From the NCBI RefSeq assembly GCF_036373705.1, contig NC_089858.1, positions 13,460,001-13,524,000 of the forward strand: 64,000 bases of DNA, written 5' to 3'. Source of the stretch: Amia ocellicauda (Eukaryota; Chordata; Actinopteri; Amiiformes; Amiidae). The notes beneath the pieces are model-generated. The model did not search any database. It had not been told where the DNA came from and worked only from the letters and a program-made list of their open reading frames with translations. Position numbers and translations under genes: made by a program. This document shows positions 1 through 50,984 of this stretch, one piece after another; within the stretch, counting starts at the first letter, position 1, and each line of letters opens with the position of its first letter.

Positions 1-176
1 ATCCAACACAGCAGGCACACAATGCGCTGAGAAAACACTGTAGGAAAGAGATGTTGCGGTCAATTGAAACATTAGTAATACACATTCATAACAACAATAA
101 GATCAACAGAAAGCGAGATGCATTAAACACCCCAACCTGAACCACCGTTAGCGTGGTTGGCAATGGGAACACGGGC
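1..176 (-). other. CACNA1B: Start of CACNA1B intron 1
   Basis: Intronic sequence downstream of the exon 1 donor. The open frame of exon 1 runs on to a stop at about 123 with unrelated residues. No further exon is visible before the window edge. Confidence 0.7.
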
Positions 177-186
177 AAAAGGATAT
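177..186 (-). promoter_or_regulatory. CACNA1B: U12-type (AT-AC) 5' splice site of CACNA1B intron 1
   Basis: Reading the minus strand, exon 1 ends ..GTGGCC and the intron opens ATATCCTTTT, a perfect match to the minor-spliceosome AT-AC donor consensus ATATCCTT. The position (after TEWP, phase 2) is a place where voltage-gated cation-channel alpha-subunit genes are known to carry U12-type introns. The matching acceptor is outside the window. Confidence 0.85.
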
Positions 187-446
187 GGCCACTCGGTTAT
201 TCTTTTGGCGTACTTCCGTATGATATTGTCTTCGCTAAAGATGAAGAGAGATCGGTTAACGGTGAAGCAGTTCTGTTTGACGGGAATGGGGTTGTAAATG
301 GCCATTGTCCTGGCTCTTTGGGCCATCGACTGCTTGTACATCCTCTGACCGCCCGGGGGGCCGCCCTGCCGGCTGCCCCCTCGCCCGGCGCCCGCTGGTC
401 CGCCGCCTCCATAGCGGGTCGGCAAATCGTCTCCAAAGCGAGACAT
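187..446 (-). CDS. CACNA1B: CACNA1B coding exon 1: N-terminus of the N-type voltage-gated calcium channel alpha-1B subunit
   Basis: This exon encodes 86 residues plus two bases, from ATG at 446-444. It opens [16 protein letters not shown], continues through a Gly/Arg-rich stretch, then [30 protein letters not shown] and [10 protein letters not shown], the cytosolic N-terminus just before repeat I of Cav2 channels. The family forms presynaptic high-voltage-activated calcium channels that trigger transmitter release; the YKQS..AQRART segment is reported to matter for G-protein inhibition. The exon stops at GAG TGG CC (phase 2). There is no GT there; the next bases are ATATCCTTTT, a U12-type AT-AC donor. 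The open frame continues to 123, but that part is intron. The Gly/Arg/Gln-rich stretch resembles CACNA1A, whereas [13 protein letters not shown] and YAKRITEWP favour CACNA1B, as does the EHMT1 neighbour. Later exons lie left of the window. Confidence 0.9.
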
Positions 447-652
447 TCTAGAAACGCAGAGATCCGAGAGTTAAAATCCACACTGACATTAGAGAGGACA
501 GAAGGAAGAAGCATCACAACACACACGCTTGATCCCGGGCAAGAGTTTGCATCGGTGCGTCTGGCACTCAGTATTAATATAGAGATGAAATAATACGAAC
601 AATGACGAAAAGGACGGAAAGCAATTCAAGCAAACGTTCTTGTTTGGTTTTT

Positions 653-677
653 TGTTTGTTTGTTTGTTTGTTTGTTT
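653..677. repeat. (TTTG)n microsatellite
   Basis: Tandem TTTG units, about 200 bp upstream of the CACNA1B start codon. Confidence 0.85.
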
Positions 678-1285
678 CTGGGATTTGCGTTTCTTATTGC
701 GATTTCCTTTTTTAAATCCTCCCTTGTCCTTCGTCGATTTTATTCCGATTTCACACTAGTTCGGCCGAAGCAAGAAGAGAAAGTTTAATTTCTATCGTAA
801 GTCGATTTCTGCATCCACGGTCTCCAGCTCCGGAGTGATGGTGCAGCTCCAAAGCATCAACGGCACAGGTTCACCAACACCCAGTCCCCAGCAGCATCTC
901 GGCAATGACAAGAGACGATCACAGAAAATAATACAAATAATAATGACGATGGTCAAAATAACGCATGCCACTAATTGCCCAGGTGCAGAAGCTAGCTGTC
1001 CTGCTGGTGTCCGTCTCCGAGCTGTGTTGCAGTGTGATCCCAGGTAAACGCGGTCAGCAGCATTCACCGTGTCTGTACATCCACGCCTTTCTCCGGGAAA
1101 AAAAGAAGGAACGCAACGGGGGGAGAAAAAGCCCCAGGACCGCCACTTCACCGGGTTTCTTCGTCAATTGCAACATGAAATGTAGCCAATTTCCACAGCC
1201 CCCCACTCCTTATGAATCAGCACACGTGATTGCGTCTCGCCTATCAGCTGGGCGGCTCCACCTGTACCGCTATACCCCAGCGTTT

Positions 1286-1289
<4 letters not shown>

Positions 1290-1321
<32 letters not shown>
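1290..1321. repeat. (GA)n microsatellite
   Basis: About 16 uninterrupted GA units in the CACNA1B upstream flank. Confidence 0.9.
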
Positions 1322-1323
<2 letters not shown>

Positions 1324-1491
1324 TCAGTTGCTCCTGATCAATTTAGGGCTATTTTTAATCTCTATTAACCACCATTATGTTTTTTTAAAGCTGTTTCTGC
1401 GCCATACACCACGTGAGCGCCCGTGTCCAAGACTGTGCTCCGGCGCTGCGCAGACACCGGGCTGGAGTGCGCATCTGTGCAGGGGTTGATG

Positions 1492-1549
1492 TGTATGCAG
1501 TATGTATGCATGTATGTATGTATGTATGCATGCATGTATGTATGTATGT
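1492..1549. repeat. (ATGT)n / (ATGC) microsatellite
   Basis: Imperfect tetranucleotide array of ATGT with interspersed ATGC units. It generates the repetitive Cys/Met and His/Thr frames predicted on both strands here. Confidence 0.85.
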
Positions 1550-4500
1550 TAGCAGCAGCGACATGCTCGCACGCTGTTCTTCGCAGATGTTCATGACTGG
1601 AAGGTGGGGGAGTACGTGTGTAGCCTATAGGGAATTACATTATTTTAATTGTCATTATTCTGATTATTCCTCTCGCCAGGAAACAAAACAAGAAAGCAAC
1701 TGTTGACTGTGAAGATAAAGCACCGCGATAAGGGTGCACCTGCGGGGCTCGTGTGTATTTGAGAAGCTGGTGGGTGCTGGTGGTGCAACAGATCTTTAGT
1801 TGTACACGTAGACGGTTCAGTCTGTAGGAAATGGTTTTCCATACTCACATCTGAGACTGTGGTTGGGTTTCCAGGACCATCCTGGGTTCGTACACTTACC
1901 CAAGGGTGCACTGAATAATGTACCATAGTTTTATTATCATCATTATTATTGTTTTAAACTCATTTTACATTTTGGTTTCAAGGCAGGGAAGAGTCCATGC
2001 CTGGGTCTGTGACTCGGACATTCCCGGCCGCAGGTGTTGGGGATGGATGCATGGTCCGTGTTTCCTGCAGCCGCCTGCAATTTGGCAGGGCCCTCAGCTG
2101 GGGGTGGACAGGAGGTGTTGCGATTGGGCTGGAGACATTCATCTGAGTGTACGTGGTGGTATACAAACAAAACAGGCTGGTGTTATTGGAAATTCAGTCA
2201 TAAAGGCCTTGTGGGAGAAGAGACGGCTGGGGTAAATTAGTGAAATGAACAGCTGATTTATTCAGATCTGCTGTTGCTTTTATCTGTGTAGTCAAACAGC
2301 AAAGAAAGATGTATGCCGTTCTTGTTGCATGAGTACCTTCAACAATTTCAACCTGTCCTTTTAAAGAAAGCCAATGCAACTCCAGCACAGGGCAAAAATA
2401 AACCACCAACGCATGATGGCACCACAGCCTCAGTCTCACACCCAGTTGAGGGAACCCTGACCGTGCACTTCAGGCAGCACCCATGCCTGCTTCCAAATGC
2501 ACAACACCTGCCAGCCACGGGCATCTGAAGTCACTCAGCAGCCTCAGCTCGATCACGGAGGGGAAAATACAGCGCAAAAAGTTAAGGGTCTCCAGAGGCT
2601 TGCAATTGGGAAAACAATGGCCCATGCACGCCTACAAACACAATTAAAGCAGCAGCTTGCACAGTTTTCTGACAGGTGCCCGCGGAGCGCCTATTTCTCA
2701 CCCCCCCAACACGCTCATCAGCAAAGGATGCTTGGTTGACAGGGATCTTATGTTAAACTGTGGTGTCAGACTCAAGGTGCTGCTATGACAGGAAGGGGGG
2801 AGGAATTAATAAAACGCATTGTCATTTTGATTGGTTTACTATTAAAAATAGTATGTGTTTATTATTATTGGTTCTTATAGATTTCCAAATGGTATATATC
2901 CCTGTAAGTGAATGTGTGAGAGCGTGAGTGTGTGAGGGCATCAGTGCATGCATTTCTGTTCCAGACAGGAAGTGAATGTTGCACTTTGTTGTTGTTTAGA
3001 GGTTTTTGTTTTTTTTCCCCCTTTTCTTTTTTCCTGATCCTTCATTTCCTGTCTCTGAAGCAGGCTATATCCCATGGCGACAGCGGTATCTGAGACGTCC
3101 CCCTGTCTGCAACCCGGAGAACAACAGGTTTCAAATCTGTTCTGTGTTAGGAGGAGGGCACCCACAATGGGGGGGTTGGTACAAGACTTACTGGAATCCA
3201 TTACCAATTACATTTCAAACAGAACCCAGCTGGTCTGCTATTATTGACATCAGTATAATGTTTGTTGTTTTGTTTCGTTTGCTTTTTCCACACGTGTGTG
3301 AGTGTGTTCTTTCCCACAAACTTCAGTCGAGCTGGAGCCAATACCCAAACTGTACAGCAGAGGGGCGGGGGGGAGACTGTTACCCTGCACACCTACACTG
3401 CACAAGTACAGCAGCCCGAGAGCAAAGCATCTCTGTGCGCGCAACTCAGGCTAATTGCGCTTCCCAGAAAGACCCAGGAAAGGCAGCTGCCTGCAGAAGC
3501 GGGTGTGGCCTTGTGGGACAATCACAGGAAAAGGAACAGACTCATAATTCTTTCATCAGAGAAACTCAAATGGATTTTTGATTTTTTTTTTTTGGAGACA
3601 TAGGATTCCCTAACCTTAACCCTATGAGAACAGTTTCTACACAAATATTTTTTCCCTTTACTTATTACTTTGTTTAAGTGCTTCTGATGCTGCCGTTTTA
3701 AAACTAGAGAGAGACAGCGAGAGAGAGAGAGGAAGGAGGGAGGGGAGAGAGACAGAGGAGCGGTGTGTGTGTGTGAGGGTGGAGGGCACTGCCATCCTGT
3801 CCTGCACTTCATAGAAAGCAATCCTGTCATTCTGGGTGTTATTTTCGCGCTCTCCTGACAGCAGCCGGAGGGCTCACACACACACCCACCCCAACACCCA
3901 AGACCACCCCAGCTCCCTGCAACTGTACGAAAGACCTGAGAATTAATTTGACAAAAAACATGCACAAAAACAAAGAACCTAAACTGACTGGACTGTGCTG
4001 CTGCACCTCATCTGAAGGTCAGGACAGAACTGTGACTCCTTCAGGGCACACAAACTGAGACAGCGTGGGGGAGGTGATGACAAAGCCATTACCCATCCAA
4101 GACTAGGTCCAACCCACCACCAAGACACAGTTGCACAAAAATGTCTTTCCAAAGAACTTTGTGCATGAAAAGTGTTTATAAAATTATCCTTAGCAATCAT
4201 AACTCTTCTCCCGGACCCACGATCCTCTACTTGAAATGTGAAATTGGGAGACTGACAGACAGTACGCGGGTTATGCAACTGACGTGCTTCATGAAAAACA
4301 GCGCTCCACTCTGCTTAGTGTAGTTTTCCTCCCCCTGCCGGCAGCGTGTGGTTATTGCAGCCAGAATGGGGGGGCGAAATAGGGGGAGAGGTTTCCTGGA
4401 ATTAAGATATTTTCCAAATGGGAGGGGGGTGAAATTGGGTAATGTTGTATTTTCTGTAATTAGGTTCTTATTATACATATTGTATTAATATGTATCCTAC

Positions 4501-4779
4501 TTTCAAACAGTGATGCAATAATGCAATAGCCCCCCCCCACCCCCCTTTTAATGTCCTTTACACGAAACTGCATGCAGACAAACTGCTGAAAACAGCTGGA
4601 AACGGGGATTTGTTTCTTATTTAATAAATGCATGACATGGGCAGATACATGACTCCTGTCCACACTCACTTACGAATTGGGTTTAATTCCCACTGGAAAA
4701 ACTGGGAGTTTGGATGTTTATTAGAGAAATAATAAAATCCCTTTTCATCATTAAAAACAAACTGTCTAATTGGAGTGGC

Positions 4780-5165
4780 CTGCGTCCGGCGGGTTCACCT
4801 GCACTCATTGAATGCTTCGTGAAGCGCGATGATCCCCCGTGTTTGGCCCGGATCCATGTCCACCGCTCCCTCTTGGCCCCCGCCTGCAGAGCCCCAGCCC
4901 CGGGCTTCCTCCGCATGCAAGGCCAATGCCGCAGGCCTCACTAGGTCGACGAAGCAGCGGTAGTGGTGTGTCGGCTGACCCGGCACCTCCCCGGACAGCG
5001 GGGTGCACCCTGGCCGGGACCCACTCTCTAGCTCGGGGTCCTCGAAGAGTCCCGGCCGCTCCTCTCGGTCTTTGGTGGAAAGAGACGGCGCCCGGGACCA
5101 CGATGCATACTCTGATCCCAGCGTCAAACTCCTCCAGGTGGAGAAAGTAGCAGACCGGAGGGCTA
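4780..5165. other. Isolated GC-rich, CpG-containing patch
   Basis: Base composition shifts sharply to GC with many CpGs compared with the AT-rich flanks. Overlapping frames of about 100-120 codons open on both strands, a common effect of high GC. No residue pattern was recognised in any of them. A plus-strand donor-like GTACAGT follows at about 5181. It could be a CpG island, a distal promoter of CACNA1B or a non-coding transcript, or a decayed exon. I cannot decide. Confidence 0.35.
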
Positions 5166-8100
5166 TGCAATGACATGGAAGGTACAGTATGTGTATTTAT
5201 AATTATAGTGGTTGTAGTCTTTGTGTAAATAGGCTACATTGTTGATCAACATCTTCTGCAGGTTGCAGCAGGAGGCAGTGGAACCCATTCGTTTTTGTAT
5301 CGCGCGATGTTTATACTAGTCGAGGAGACCCCATAAACGTTGTTAAATTAGTTTTTTTCATCATAAATGTTGCAATACTATGTATGCTACTGTGGTTTAT
5401 ACTTTACATTTAAGATGTTTAAATAATAGGGAAAACACTAAGATCACCCTGACTTCATGACCCCATTTCTTTATGCTGTGACCCCACATGGTGTCATGAG
5501 TCCAGGGCTGGGATTGACCGAACTAATGACTTACACAGGCGTGAAGACTGACATAAACAGATGCAGTGATAAAGTGGAAGAGGATGGGGAGGCAGACACA
5601 TGGAGAGGACAGAGAAAGGAAGGGGGGGAGGAGATCATTTAAGAGAACCATAGGAATAAAAAGTAATGAGTTCATGTCATTAAACAACATAGATAGTATT
5701 TAGTAATAATCCTAGGAGAATGAGGTTGGAAACAATATAAGAAAACAATACAAATCAGCCAGTGTCCTACCATATACCAGTGTCGAGCGCCTTTCGTCCC
5801 ATTTTGAATATCCTTCCGACTTCCTCCGGATCATCTTGGGTCCGTCTGAGCTGTGCCAGAGGCTCCTGGGGGGCCTAGGCGGTGGGGGTGGAGTGGTGTG
5901 GGGTTGGGGGGGACAGAAGGCCTACAGGTTTTCTAAGCTGATGCGTAGGGGGTCTCAGGGCGCTGCTGCTCTTGGACCCTGCAACTCCACACACAAAAAG
6001 TGCTGCCCTTCTGAGGAGCTGGCGAGCGAAAGCGCTCCCCATCGCGGCTCAGTCACAGGAGGCGGACGGGCCGTTTCCTGGCAGGGTAGGAATCAGTAGG
6101 AATCAGTCCGGCAGCAGTGGAACAGTCCTCATTCCAGACAACCAGCAATCTCCGATTAAAAAAAACCCTTTTGGGTGGAGGGGGGGTGGTCAGGAAGGGA
6201 GCAATCTTCACAAAGTTCATCAGACTAAAAGCCTGTTGACATACAACTGCACCTCCCTGCTTCTCTTCAGTTGTTGATCGCGAATATAGGGAATGTAGAG
6301 TACAGAGGCATGGGTACAAAGCTCAGCCTCAACAGGGTCACTCACTGCTCTGCTAAGCTGGACAAACAGGAGGAAAACTGGATTCTTAATGATAATCGTA
6401 ATCTTGTTTTTGATTGCCACAGTGCAAATATAGGTTATGTTACATTTTGCAAAATCAGGACTGATACAATGTAGAAGTTAAAAGATGAAGTTTAATTTAA
6501 GGTTTTTTGTTAATCTGTAAAGTTTTTCTCTAGTCTCTCCCTCTGAAGCATTTAATTTTGCAGCACAGCACAATTATGGTATTGCAGATAAGACTAGAGC
6601 CTCGAAAAGGAAAACTAAATATTTTCTACATATTTGAAAATCAAACTGCATGGCAAAGCAAAAAAGCAGTACAGGCAAGTGGAGCCCTCCCGCTGTTAAA
6701 ACACTGGTGAATTTCAGAATTTATAATTTTTTTAAAACATATTTTGATGTCTGGGACAAGGTCTAAAGTGAAATAGAGGAGCACAGAGATGATCACTACA
6801 CAGAAAAAACATTAGACTAGGGCAGATTCTCGTGTTTTTCACAAGTTGTAGCACTGAGCTACACACTTCTGGATCGCAGGGCCTTTTTATACATGGACAC
6901 GACAAACCACAACACAAATTTCAAAATGCAGAGTTCCGTTCACACACCCTGTAACCCTTTAATGTTCCTTCATTAGCTTCAGTTTTGCACTCTGAAAAAT
7001 AAATGTGACACCCTCCCACCCCAGTTGCTGGTTTTGCCTGGAAAAACGTAGCCCAACAGGAAACATTGTACCACTCGGACCCCCGACCTCCTGTCTGCAG
7101 CACCGTTTCCGGAGCAGCTGATGGGAGAGGTTGGGCTCGGTGGTCCCCTCTCGCTTATGGCGTTCCAGTTCATCCCAGGAAACTCCTACGAGAGCGAGAT
7201 CCGCTCCCGGCATTAGTGCTTGGCTTGCCGTGAGATTCTAGTCATGCTGGGCAAGTACAGCATCGCCTAGAATAACAATACAATATACATTAGGATGTCA
7301 GAGGGCAACCCCCCTCCCAAAAAACCCACCCACCTCTTAACAGCTAATGGTCTGTGGTAAGATCCATCACCAGCCCAGGAACTGCCCATTGTCTGCAGGG
7401 TCTTGTAGCGATGGCTTTTCATCTGCTCCCCCTGCTATAAGAGGCTTAAAATAACTGCGGTGAACACAAGAGCCCATTTCTGCCTCTCAGTCATCCGCCA
7501 AGTTGAGCCGTTAAGCCCATTCATCGATACCGTGATTCAAAGCGGGGAATTCAATGAATAATAATGCACAGAATATTTTTTTATTAGTAGTAAATTTATT
7601 GGGAAAAAAAAGATACAACCAATAAGATTGAGCATCATATTTTTACTCTCGAAATCCGTAACAGAAAGTAAAGAAATCTTATTACTTTTTTTGTGTTTTT
7701 TTTGTATTTATATTAGAGAATTTGAACAGAATACTATACTGTACTAACCACATACTTAAAAAAAATATGTCTGGGAATAATGTGTATTTTTACCATCAAC
7801 ATAAAATGATGACAAAAAAAAATAATCTTACAGGCTAACTACAGTACTACAGTTAGAAAAATTGACCGTAAATTTTAAATGTAAAAAAAAAAAAAAAAGC
7901 TTTATTTTACAACTCGTATTCACTTGGTGAGTAATAAAAACGAAACGAAAACGAAAACAAAAAAACAGCATTATCAGCACCATTTGTACTGTTCGTCCCC
8001 AGCACATTCAGATCCATGGGTTTTATTCAAAAGTGTCCAGAAATTCATGTGCCATGTTGCGACACGGGGCGGCTCCACTTTGTTTTACCTGCTTGGATGA

Positions 8101-9028
8101 ATCTTTAAAAAAAAAAAGGTGCGTCTCTGGGAGCATGCTGAGTTAACCCCCCACCCTCATCTCTACCCTCATCTCTGCCGAACATTTGGACGCGTCTTCT
8201 CCAGCAGTGATAAAGGATAACAAAAGTACATATAAAGACAACCCCCCAGGAGCCAGGCACCCCGCAACATAGTAGACTAAGAATAGCCTAGGGTCCAGTA
8301 GGGGCCTGCTAACGTCACACAGTCTAGTGCCTGCCTCGCGCTGGAGAAGACCATAGGAAACTCCCCAGGCTGGGCAGCCGTCCGTCAGTAGGCCCGTCTC
8401 CTTACCATGCTCGTTTAGTTTGTTTCTCCTCATTTTATGAAGTCTACAAAGTTGAATGATAAAGTAAGAGAGACTTAGGAGAAGGTGGTAGCTGGTATCT
8501 CAGGAACAAAGCATCAGTTGCCATCTTGGTGTCACTGGCACCATTGGCCATGGTTTGATGAGCGTGCTAGCTTGCCAGTGCTAGCTTACGTTGCGTCTGC
8601 ATATTCTCTTCAGCGGCAGTGGTGGGGTGATGTCACTGTTCTCGCACCCAACACAATTCTACAGGAGGTTGCAAAGGTCATAAGGTCATTCCGCATCCCT
8701 AAGCTGGCATCTCCTGGCTACAGAAACAAACCCTGGATGCAGCGGTTTTGTGGTTCAAAATAAAAACAGAAATGATTTAATTTGGGGAAGTTATTACGAC
8801 TCTTAAAGATTCATCTATGCGTTGCTAAAACAAAAAATAAAATAAAAATCCCCAAACTATTCATCCCAAGCACTGGCTTTGAGTTTTTTTTTTTTTAAAT
8901 GTACCTAATGTAGGATGTGATAAAAATAACTAAGATTTATTTTTCTTTTTTCTCTAAAGAAACATTGGCAAAGTTCATGGGCAAACAAGTGAGAACTTCC
9001 CGTGCTACAGAATCATGCTGGGACAGAA

Positions 9029-9057
9029 CCCCCACCCCCACCCCCACCCCCACCCCC
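9029..9057. repeat. (CACCCC)n array, G-rich on the EHMT1 sense strand
   Basis: Five consecutive runs of four to six C separated by single A on the plus strand. On the minus (EHMT1 sense) strand this reads as repeated GGGGGT, a pattern able to form a G-quadruplex. Confidence 0.85.
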
Positions 9058-9477
9058 GTTAACTTTAACGTGTGGTAAATAAAATAAGAGCTTAAAACGT
9101 CATTCACACCATCCAGACACACCACCCCAGCAAGGACTCTGACTCCAGCCCCTTTCACACCCACACCCTGGCTGGTCTTTTCCAAAAGCTTGCGTTTAAT
9201 TTCCAGCCCTTTTCTTTCTTTAACCCTCACACTTCATGAACCTTGTTACTGAGAGCACCTGCATCCAGGGAAGTAATATTAGGACACCAACAGGGACCAT
9301 CCTGAGCCCCCCACCCCCATACCAGTGGAGTCGAACCCGGCTCCTTTAGGTATTGATAGGACTGACTGTAGATCGCATGCCCTTGACCTGGCTGAAAACC
9401 AACACCAGAAGACACGGTCACTCTCTGGGACCAGGGATGGAGACCTCTGCCTTAGCAGTATCACCATCCTTCATGTC

Positions 9478-9483
9478 TTTATT
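9478..9483 (-). terminator. EHMT1: EHMT1 polyadenylation signal AATAAA (proximal)
   Basis: The plus strand reads TTTATT, i.e. AATAAA on the minus strand, 232 nt past the EHMT1 stop codon. It is the first canonical hexamer downstream of the last coding exon. Confidence 0.5.
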
Positions 9484-9638
9484 TTGTCAGGACCTTATGG
9501 TTTTCTCCAGCACCACGAGGAATTGATGCACAGAGCAAGAGAGTGTGGGCGTCTTCATCAGCTGGGGGACAGTAAGGAGTATGTGAGGGGTTCGAGTCTT
9601 TATAGAGATGTTCTGACATCCAGGGGCTAAGTTGGGGG

Positions 9639-9690
9639 CTGGCTGGCTGGCTGGCTGGCTGTCCGTCTTTGTCTGGCTGGCTGGCTTTGC
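9639..9690. repeat. (GGCT)n microsatellite in the EHMT1 3' UTR
   Basis: Repeated GGCT units, interrupted once by a GTCC/GTCT stretch, just downstream of the EHMT1 stop codon. Confidence 0.75.
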
Positions 9691-9714
9691 TGGCTGAGTG
9701 TGGCCCGGCTGGCC

Positions 9715-50169
<40,455 letters not shown>

Positions 50170-50208
50170 GACTCCACAGCCTGGACCAGGCCCCGCCTAC
50201 TTATCGCA

Positions 50209-50216
50209 TGACGTCA
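50209..50216. promoter_or_regulatory. EHMT1: CRE palindrome TGACGTCA
   Basis: Full-length consensus binding site for CREB/ATF factors, 39 nt upstream of the EHMT1 start codon. Confidence 0.65.
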
Positions 50217-50931
50217 CCGAACACGGAGAGGAGTGAAGCGTTCGAATGCTGGTGTGTGAAACTTCTAATCATCATCATCATCATCGTAACACTAATAATA
50301 ATCCAAATACAAACTCCTCAGTTTATGTTATTGAGTGGTATAACAAAAAATACATGGGACACACTGTAGCAATCAGGGGATGATTTTTCCTTCCATTCAG
50401 AACAGGATGAGAAATGATGATGATCGGGAGACTTGTGGGTGAACTGAATTGAGTTCTAGACTGCATTCCAGCATTCCAGCATTCTAGACCGCCCGGCCTG
50501 GGACATGTCTGGGACATTCCCTAGTCTGTGTCAGCAACGGTGAAAGGCAGAGAGACAGACACTCTCACTCAAATGAGCCCTTTACACTGTAGACCCCGTC
50601 TGCAACTCTCTCTCTCTCTCTCTCTCAATTAAATTAAATTACTTTATTGGCATGAGTAAGTCATACCAGTATTGTCAGAGCACTGAGATACAGGTCCAGT
50701 GCCCAGGGACAGGGCGATGGGGAACAATACGTACAGAAAATACAATCTCTCTCCCAAACGCACATAGTAAATACAATCCCTCTCCCTCCCTCTGGCTGTG
50801 CTGAGGTACACGGGCGATGAGACATTGGCACTGTATGTCAGTGTCCTTGAATGACACGGGGAGACTGTGGAAGTTGGTCTCTGTTTCCATGGCAATAAGA
50901 AGGAGACAGAGTGGAAAAACTGAGAATGCGC

Positions 50932-50934
<3 letters not shown>

Positions 50935-50981
<47 letters not shown>
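50935..50981. repeat. (GA)n microsatellite
   Basis: About 23 GA units, followed 80 bases later by a shorter GA run. Confidence 0.95.

Positions 50982-50984
<3 letters not shown>

Larger units (their letters stand above)
447..7560. other. Intergenic region between CACNA1B exon 1 (5' flank) and the EHMT1 3' end
   Basis: No coding exon with family similarity was recognised here. The part next to 446 should hold the CACNA1B 5' UTR and promoter on the minus strand, but I could not place a transcription start. The region contains several microsatellites and an isolated GC-rich patch at about 4780-5165. The many open frames are short, mutually overlapping and low-complexity. Confidence 0.6.
7561..9714 (-). 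other. EHMT1: EHMT1 3' UTR and downstream flank
   Basis: Sequence downstream of the EHMT1 stop codon. The first canonical poly(A) signal on the minus strand is at 9483-9478. Further AATAAA-type hexamers occur around 7900 and 7590, so a longer 3' UTR is possible. The plus-strand frame at 8485-8763 (92 codons) matches nothing I know and lies antisense to this region. Confidence 0.45.

Noticed and set aside
123..186. Extension of the CACNA1B exon to the stop at 123
   Set aside because: Residues after TEWP are unrelated to the channel and the AT-AC donor lies exactly at the conserved exon boundary.
187..446. CACNA1A as the identity of the channel exon
   Set aside because: The Gly/Arg/Gln-rich start resembles CACNA1A, but [13 protein letters not shown] and YAKRITEWP fit CACNA1B and EHMT1 is the expected CACNA1B neighbour. 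Not fully excluded without the downstream exons.
965..1489. 174-codon open frame upstream of CACNA1B
   Set aside because: Runs through the (GA)n microsatellite (Glu/Arg repeat) and shows no known protein features.
3006..3581. 191-codon open frame on the plus strand
   Set aside because: Starts in a T-rich tract giving poly-Phe, no family resemblance, and overlaps several shorter frames. Probably chance.
8485..8763. 92-codon plus-strand frame antisense to the EHMT1 3' flank
   Set aside because: No family similarity that I can recognise and no promoter or splice signals.
9323..9350. tRNA B-box-like GGTTCGACTCC on the minus strand
   Set aside because: No matching A box at the right distance and the flanks do not fold into a cloverleaf, so it was not called as tRNA or SINE.
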